Shown here: piece after piece, positions 44,901-53,900 of the stretch | Layout: every line of letters starts with the position of its first letter | Position numbering within the stretch: position 1 is the first letter of the stretch | Assembly (NCBI GenBank): GCA_020055645.1 | Contig: CM034548.1 | Span: forward strand, 50,150,296 to 50,214,295 | Direction: 5' to 3' | From: Tomocerus qinae | Lineage: Eukaryota > Arthropoda > Collembola > Entomobryomorpha > Tomoceridae | Length of the DNA: 64,000 nt | Position numbers and translations under genes: made by a program | Notes under the pieces: generated by a model | The model's database searches: none | Seen by the model: the letters and a program-made list of their open reading frames with translations, nothing else | Told to the model about the DNA's origin: nothing

Positions 44901-47900
44901 TGAAGTAGAAGACAAAAATGTGACATGTTCAAAATGTCATGTATACAATAGGGTTCGATGAATCTTTTTTAATGTATGGATGTAGGACCAATGGTCTCAG
45001 ATCCTTAGGGCAGTATGCATAATGACGGGTTAGAGTAACGTAACCCTATACCCCGAGTCCAAAATGTGACCCCGGTGGACGACCATGGTAAGTTGCCAAT
45101 AGTTACAGTGCTATTTCAATACAGAAAAGTTGACCCTAGGTTGTACTAAGGTCAAGTTTTAGGCTATTTTGTGACTCCGGGTTAGGAGTACCCTCTGACT
45201 CGCCATTATGCATACTGCCATTAGGGGTTTCCTAAAACAGGTACGAACTTCTTCGCATAAAATAGCGATTCGCATATTTACCCTCTATGTCAATTTTTGC
45301 TAGTTACCAAGCAACATCCTCATTTGTGGCTTAAGACAGGTAAAAGTTTCAAAAAATATACACGAACGTTTTTCGTTCATTATCCGATTTTCGCCAATGA
45401 CAACTGGTAGAATTTGTCCCTTATATGTATTCACGGAAATTGCCTAGTTGAAGCTGTTGACATTCCTTGAACTCTGAGTGACATATCATTAATTCATTTT
45501 GCTTGCAACTGAATTCATTTTGTATTTAATATCGTTTCAATAGATTTGCTACCAAAAATGTATAGAATAATATCTCTCATTCAATGTATTTTATTTAGGT
45601 TTTAAAAACCATCGAGTATTTTACAGTGACATGTCAGTGTCGTGTAAAATACTAGATTATTTTTATAAATCAGGGTTTGAGTCGGAGGGAATAGTACCTA
45701 TATAATAATCAACATATCTTTAGTCTTTAGTGGTTAGGTTAAGTTAGGATGTGGGCTAACATTAGGAACGTAGGCTGGTTTCTGTCGAAACTTTTTTCCT
45801 GGTAATCAAAGGAACTGGATCCTTAAAGGTAAACTACAACTTTTTTTAAAAAACCGATTTTAGTTTTCCAAATTATGAAACACTGATAATTTCATAATTT
45901 CCCCTGACTACATAATATAATATTTTAATTTAATTTCGACACTCATATAGGTGGTTCTTTACAGTTATCACTCAAATGTCTTTTTTGAATTTTTCAAGAT
46001 ATTGATTTTTGAAAAAAAAGTTAGGTTGATTATAATGGGAAAGACAGTTAAGTACATAACCAAGGTAAGTTGAGGCATCGAAAGATAACATAAGGTGTTG
46101 ACATAGCCATAATGTTTGAACCAAGGTAGATAGATACAGAAAAGGTACTGCATTCAAAAAATTTCCCGACAGTATAGTTTCGAATACATTGTAATAGCTT
46201 TTAAAAATAGTGTATTTATGAATTCGAGCTAGATTGGAATTATTTCGAGTATTTTCTAGTTCTTTCGAGTATTTTCGAGTTCTTTCGAATATTTTCGAGT
46301 TCTTTCGAATATTTTCGACTACTTTAGAATATTTTCGAGTACTTTCAAATATTTTCGCGTACTTTCGAATATTTTCGAGCACTTTCGAATATTTTCGACT
46401 ACTTTCGAATATTTTCGACTACTTTCGAATATTTTCGAGTACTTTCAAATATTTTCGCGTACTTTCGAATATTTTCGAGTTCTTTCGAATATTTTCGACT
46501 ACTTTCGAATATTTTCGACTACTTTAGAATATTTTCGCGTACTTTCGAATATTTTCGCGTACTTTCGAATATTTTCGAGCAGTTTTGAATATATTTATGG
46601 ATTCCATTATTTCATGTGCGGGAAAATTATAAAAATTTGGCCAAATTTAATTGAAATTATTACATTTTTAAGTCGAAAAGGCTAACTAATAACTTAATTA
46701 GGAATAATAGAATCAAAAATGTTTTTCATAATGTCAAATAAAAAATTCGCTCCATTCGTCGAGGAAAGACAACTAAATAGCAATTGGCAACACAATAAAA
46801 AAATCCAATTAGTGTTGGTGTTTCATTGTTTGCTTTAAAATATTCGAAGGCATTCAAAAATATTCGAAACTATTCGAAAATATTCGAAGGCATGCGAAAT
46901 ATTCGAAACTTTTTGAAAATATTTGAAACTACTCGAAAATATTTGAAACTACTCGAAAATATTTGAAACTACTCGAAAATATTTGAAACTACTCGAAAAT
47001 ATTTGAAACTACTCGAAAATATTTGAAACTACTCGAAAATATTTGAAACTACTCGAAAATATTTGAAACTACTCGAAAATATTTGAAACTACTCGAAAAT
47101 ATTTGAAACTACTCGAAAATATTTGAAACTACTCGAAAATATTTGAAACTACTCGAAAATATTTGAAACTACTCGAAAATATTTGAAACTACTCGAAAAT
47201 ATTTGAAACTACTCGAAAATATTTGAAACTACTCGAAAAAATTCGAAGGCATTCGAAAAAATTCGAAACTACTCGAAAATATTCGAAGGCATTCGAAAAA
47301 ATTCGAAACTACTCGAAAATATTCGAAGGCATTCGAAAAAATTCGAAACTACTCGAAAATATTTGAAGGCATTCGAAAAAATTCGAAACTACTCGAAAAC
47401 ATTCGAAGGCATTCGATAAAATTCGAAACTACTCGAAAATATTTGAAGGCATTCGAAAAAATTCGAAACTACTCGAAAACATTCGAAGGCATTCGAAAAA
47501 ATTCGAAACTACTCGAAAATATTCGAAGGCATTCGAACTAATTCGAAACTACTCGAAAATATTCGAAGGCATTCGAACTAATTCGAAACTACTCGAAAAT
47601 ATTCGAAGGCATTCGAACTAATTCGAAACTACTCGAAAATATTCGAAGGCATTCGAACTAATTCGAAACTACTCGAAAATATTCGAAGGCATTCGAACTA
47701 ATTCGAAACTACTCGAAAATATTCGAAGGCATTCGAACTAATTCGAAACTACTCGAAAATATTCGAAGGCATTCGAACTAATTCGAAACTACTCGAAAAT
47801 ATTAGAAGGCATTCGAACTAATTCGAAACTACTCGAAAATATTCGAAGGCATTCGAACTAATTCGAAACTACTCGAAAATATTCGAAGGCATTCGAAAAT

Positions 47901-50900
47901 ACTCGAAGACATTCGAAAATACTCGAAGGCATTCGAAAATACTCGAAGGCATTCGAAAATACTTGAAGGCATTCGAAAATACTAGAAGGCATTAGTAAAT
48001 GAGTTCCATTCAGTTCCTTCATGTTAATCAATACGTTTGCATGAGCACTTAGTGCGCGGGATTTTGGCGTGCGCCCTTTGTATAAACTTGAAAAATTGAC
48101 AAAGGAATTCGAGGAGCCGAATTTTTGAGCATAGTTTTGGGGATTTGACATTTTTCAAACCGGCATCAAATATTCGGCCAGTGCCACATAGACTGCAACA
48201 TTCAAAAGATGTCTGAGTAACGTTGCTGTCGGGAACCAATGCCGAATGGCTCAAAATCTCCTTTATTTTTAAGGGTCCAATGGTTTCCACTAATCCTAGT
48301 TTAGGTCCCGATTCTTGAAATCTTCACGATAATCTTAAAATCTTCTCATTATACTCAACAATGTTTGTTTCGAGTTACCTCAAATTGTAACTTCCGAAAC
48401 TTTTTCTTTTTCTCGGGATGTTTAATTCAAAATGTTTAAGTTCAATCATCAAAGTCAAGCCAAACCGTCCTATCGCTACGAAAAACGTCTTTGATATTTG
48501 CTATATAATCAAAATCTTATATGTTCATAAACTATATAGTACTACCACTAATACTAATATGTTGAAAATATAGTACTACAACTACAACATAAACATAAGT
48601 TTAGGCTATACATTGGGTTGTAGGTTAAAACATCGAAAGCCATTTGTTCGAATGACGTTTTATGGGCAAAATAAGACAGAATACATAAAGATAGAATGCC
48701 AAAACAAAATATCGAATACCGAATACCAAATGATAGAATGCAAAAACAAATGTTCGAATACCGAATGCACAAAGATAGAATGCAAAAACAAATGTTCGAA
48801 TACCGAATACAAATTGGTAGAAATAATACAATCTAGGCTATGTGGACTGGGAATGGTTGATGTTTATGGATAGAAAGATTAATCTGTCCACTGATGTTGC
48901 TGTGAATGTTCTTATAATTTAGATTCTCTTAAAATCGAAGTTTGTGTTATTATATTAGCCATAAAGTTTGGATAATCGCAAAAAGGTAAAGATACATTAG
49001 CGCTGTGTAAATGTGGTCAGCTTGGGATACGGTAAAGCCAAAGAGGAAGCAATAGTTTTTGGAGGGGTATCATTTACGAGTAGGTCTACATTTCAAAGTG
49101 CATGTACGACCATATGGTAATTTTAAAAAAATTCTTCGAACCCAATTCTTCAGTAGTTATATTGAAAATTCCACATGTTGGACTTTGACTTGAAGATATA
49201 AGGTCGTAATATATAATGCACAAAAAATACATTTTTCGGTTTCAAACGATATCTTCAAGCCGAAGACCAAAATGGAAAAATTTCAATATAACTACTATAG
49301 AATTAGTTTCTAAGAATTTTTTAATAATTATTGTATGGGTAGAGAACCAGTGGTCTCAGATCCTTAGGGAATTTCCAAAAAAATAGTACGAATTTTTCCG
49401 ATTCCCATTTACCCTCTATGATTATTTTTGCTGGTTACCCAGCAACATCCCCATTTGTGACAAAACCAATCTGAGTCTTTTGAAACATGCACCATTACCT
49501 TAATATGAATATATGTTACCATGACTGACTAATAATGTTATTATGACTGACTGCATAAGTCTATTATTTATTATTTGTAATAAAACTATCTGTCATTTTT
49601 AATTCGATATTCGAACATTTGGATGTCACATTCTATCATTTAGCATTCGGTATTAGATATTTTGTTTTTGCATTCTATCATTTGGTATTCGGTATTCGAT
49701 ATTTTGTTTTTGCATTTTATCATTTGGTATTCGGTATTCGATCTTTTGTCTTGGCATTCTACCAATCATTCTACCAAATGACTTTCGATATTTTGGTTCC
49801 ACACCATACATTGATATAATATGAAATATAGATTGCTAGTTTGCTAGTCAGGTATGTCTACGTCACAGAATTCTATCGGCAGGGCAAAGCGAGAATTTTG
49901 TGCACAAGCCAACCGCGCGGATATCCAAATAATAATAATTATTATAGGGCCGTATACAGTATTATAGGACCGTATACAGTATTATAGGACCGTATACAGT
50001 ATTATAGGACCGTATACAGTATTATAGGACCGTATACAGTATTATAGGACCGTATACAGTATTATAGGACCGTATACAGTATTATAGGACCGTATACAGT
50101 ATTATAGGACCGTATACAGTATTATAGGACCGTATACAGTATTATAGGACCGTATACAGTATTATAGGACCGTATACAGTATTATAGGACCGTATACAGT
50201 ATTATAGGACCGTATACAGTATTATAGGACCGTATACAGTATTATAGGACCGTATACAGTATTATAGGACCGTATACAGTATTATAGGACCGTATACAGT
50301 ATTATAGGACCGTATACAGTATTATAGGACCGTATACAGTATTATAGGACCGTATACAGTATTATAGGACCGTATACAGTATTATAGGACCGTATACAGT
50401 ATTATAGGACCGTATACAGTATTATAGGACCGTATACAGTATTATAGGACCGTATACAGTATTATAGGACCGTATACAGTATTATAGGACCGTATACAGT
50501 ATTATAGGACCGTATATAGGAACGTAGACAGTAAAATGTAATTCTGGGGGCAAAAGGAGAAATTTCCCTAAAATTTTCAAGAAAATTCATTCTTTAATTC
50601 ATACTTCATTCAAGGTTTCAAACATTAATAAAAATTGGAAAATTTTGGGGGAAAGTTGAGAATGTTGATAGTAAGCAAAATTTGGAAGTGTGCGTAGTTT
50701 AATATGGGGAATGGGGACGCAGGAGGTTATCAAGTGTGCCGTAAATGCCATACAAAAACAGTGTACGGCATTTCTGTAATGCCGTAAACTAAAAAATATC
50801 AATAAAAATCTGATTCATTACCTGTCAGAAACGATGTCTTTAAAAAACCCCCGGAATGGATAGAGACACCACCCATAAAGTTTTTCGCTTTGCATTTATG

Positions 50901-53900
50901 AGCACGGGATCGAGAATGATTTCTGCTCATAAATATTTATTTTAGGTTCGATGATTAAATGTTATTTAATCATTAAAACGGTTGCATTTTTGAAAGTTTT
51001 TATGAAAATTATTAGGTTAGATTTGGTAGGGTTTGGAGAGATTTTGCTCAGGGAGTGGATATCTATCAAAATCCGGTGGAATCTCACTTTGCCCCAGACC
51101 CCCTTGGGGGGGTGAGGTAGGAGTGTGTGTGTTAGTGGGAGAGTGCAAATTTACTATTAAAGAGTAAACTGCACTACCGCTCAAGCCGCGAGGACTTACT
51201 TGCAGTGGCTCCCGTGACAAGTTAATACCCGACCGTAATCACGTCGAAAGCATCTTGTATATGATCAAAGCATATAGACGACAATGAAAGTGATTGCGGT
51301 CACTAATTCTACTCGATTTTGAATAAACAAAAACTTTAAAACGTGAATCAGACACTTGTGTAACAGGAGGGGTACTTAAAAGCTATTATATTAATAGTTA
51401 ATGTAATTTTAATTAATTCAGTTGATTCCCCTGACGTCATGCGGAAGGATCTGTATGAAAAATAAAAGATTAGTTTAAATATTCTCAAATAGCTTTATTG
51501 AACTCGAGATTGACAAATTTAGTATTTGAGTTATATTAATTTTTCATCTGGCACTTGGCGATTTTTTATTAATTATTATTGCTCTCTGACTGCAAGCGAG
51601 CTAGAGAGATGAAACAAAGTATTATTGTTGGCTCTGACAAACATCAGAAATTCCTGCACTACATGGAAGTAGCACAGAAAGTAAGAAGGGTTATCACTAG
51701 GACATGGAATCGTGCGGAAGACTCTCCACTGCCATGCCGTATCAAAACCTGGGTTTTGTTTTGCAATCTGCGAAAAAAAATCACTGTAGTTAGGCGTGGT
51801 TTTAGCAAAAATTTGTATGGAAATGACCGCCTGTTTGAAATCCTCGTCCAACCAACCCTGTAGGGGTGATTGAGGGTTTTCCTCGACAGGGTTAATGTCA
51901 CCTTCTGGAAAAAATTGATTAATTTTTTCTATTATCCACTTCGCTGTGTCTGGATTAGCACAAGGATATATAATATAACCTCCCTGAATTTTCCTTGTTC
52001 CGGTTTGGATGGCAAAGCTAAGGTCAGCTGCCTCTCCGATCTGTTTATCAAGATATTCTCTGACTTTTTCGGCCAGTGATTGAGGAATTTCTGCCAGACT
52101 GTCAACTCGAAATGTAATAGTTACATTGGTACAGTCTGGTTTGGAAACCCTTTTATTTGGGGGTTTGTTTAGAGGTGAAGAAGAATTAGGTCGTTTTCTA
52201 GAGGCAGCTCTCCTTGGAGCAGAAGGAGGAGGCATTAGAATTGTATCCCCCCTATGCAGCCAATTCCTCTGCCTCTGTGCCTTACTTGGATTATTTTTTT
52301 TGACTGTTTGCCATTTTCCTCCTAATGGGGGAAATTCCACTTCCTTCGAAGATGCGGTGTCAGCTGCCGTCATTGAAGGATTTTCTTCTATTTTGCTGTT
52401 CTCTAATAGGTCAGAAAGACCTGGTGATCGCAATTCCTCGATCTCCTCATCATCGTCCTTAAGAATGTCATCTTCGTTTTCGGCGACCTCATTTGACCAG
52501 GAGTCAGCAAGTGAGCCGAAGCCCTCTGGGTTCCGAAGAACTTTCTCAGTAGTATTGGGGGGCCTAAAAATATGGTATAAATATTAAATTTAATTTGTAA
52601 TTATAAATAGTTAGATACGGTAGCTAGGAAGTAAATCTTTTTAGTTGCCATGTATGAATTATTATTTAATGATTAGGAATTATATCTGCGGAATATGGGT
52701 TTTATACTCCTGGTTATTTAAGCAAATATAATGTTTTAGGGTTTACTTACTTCATTAAAAAGAAATGATTGGAATTAGCCAAGGAAAGTAGTTATGTGCT
52801 TTAGCAGTCTTCAGTTCCAGCAAGAGAGTGGCAGTAGTCGCAAAGTGTGCTTACCGAGCCATACTACCTTAACTTACCTGCATGGAAGAGAAGCAGCTGC
52901 GGAAGCTTCCAGAAGCTTCAGCAACCTCGTGGTTTTAGTTGGTTATAAAATATTGTAAAATGTTGTAAATTGAGTATTAAGATTCAATTTCACTAGACAC
53001 ATATGTCAATGACAAGATGCGCCTGTGTTATCTCCACTAAATCTAACGAAATAGTAGTTAAGTTTATAAAAATTAAGATTAAGTATATCAGGACGGTGCG
53101 GACATTCTATTGATGTCCTTCTCGCACGAGAGCGCGGGACCGACTTGGGTGAGGTAGGAAGGTACCTTGAGTCATTTCCAGTAGTCAATTCATGTCATTT
53201 ATGCTTAGATTATCATATTTTTCAAAGTACCTCCTAAGGGGGGTCGGAGGGACTTTGTTCAGGGAGTCGATATCTACCAAAATCCGGTGGAATCTCACTT
53301 TGCCCTAGACCCCCCCTGGGGGGTATTGAGGGTGGGAACGAACCGTCCAGTTCATGTCTGGCAAAGATGCTTTAAAACATTGGGGGGTCACGTCTAAATA
53401 TTCTGAGATACGGGGTACCTGCCGGACTCTAACTCAGTGGCCCCCTTTAATGCAATCTTACCCAATAAAACTGACTTTCTATGGAATGCTGATTTTTAAT
53501 GTGTTATGCTAGTTAATGATTCTATTCAACGAGTGGTTAGATATTAGACTAATATAACGAAGGAAATCAATAGAAATAAATTTTACTTATTCAATTTTGA
53601 AGCATTACAATTCAAATTAAATAAAGGAACGATCTCACCAATACAAAAGAATACCACGGATGAGGTTGAAAGAGGTAGAGAGTAGAGATCCAAAAATAAA
53701 GAAATACAAAACTAAAAGATTGAATTTTGTATCATGGCCGGGAGCTTGACTTCTTCTCTATGGCTTGAGGTGTAGCGAGGGAACTCGTAGCACTCTTCAG
53801 CTCGAGGGTGAATCCAAGACTGATTCGTCGGCGCACTAGTCTGAGCCGACTGTCTACCTCGAAGGTGTATCGTATAATAGAATTACACATTGTTACTTGT

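Noticed and set aside
45001..45226. TTAGGG next to the MITE as a telomere sequence
   Set aside because: Only one copy on each side, explained by target duplication; the empty site has the same string.
52126..52587. 153-codon plus-strand frame
   Set aside because: Shadow of the DUF4780-like gene on the minus strand.
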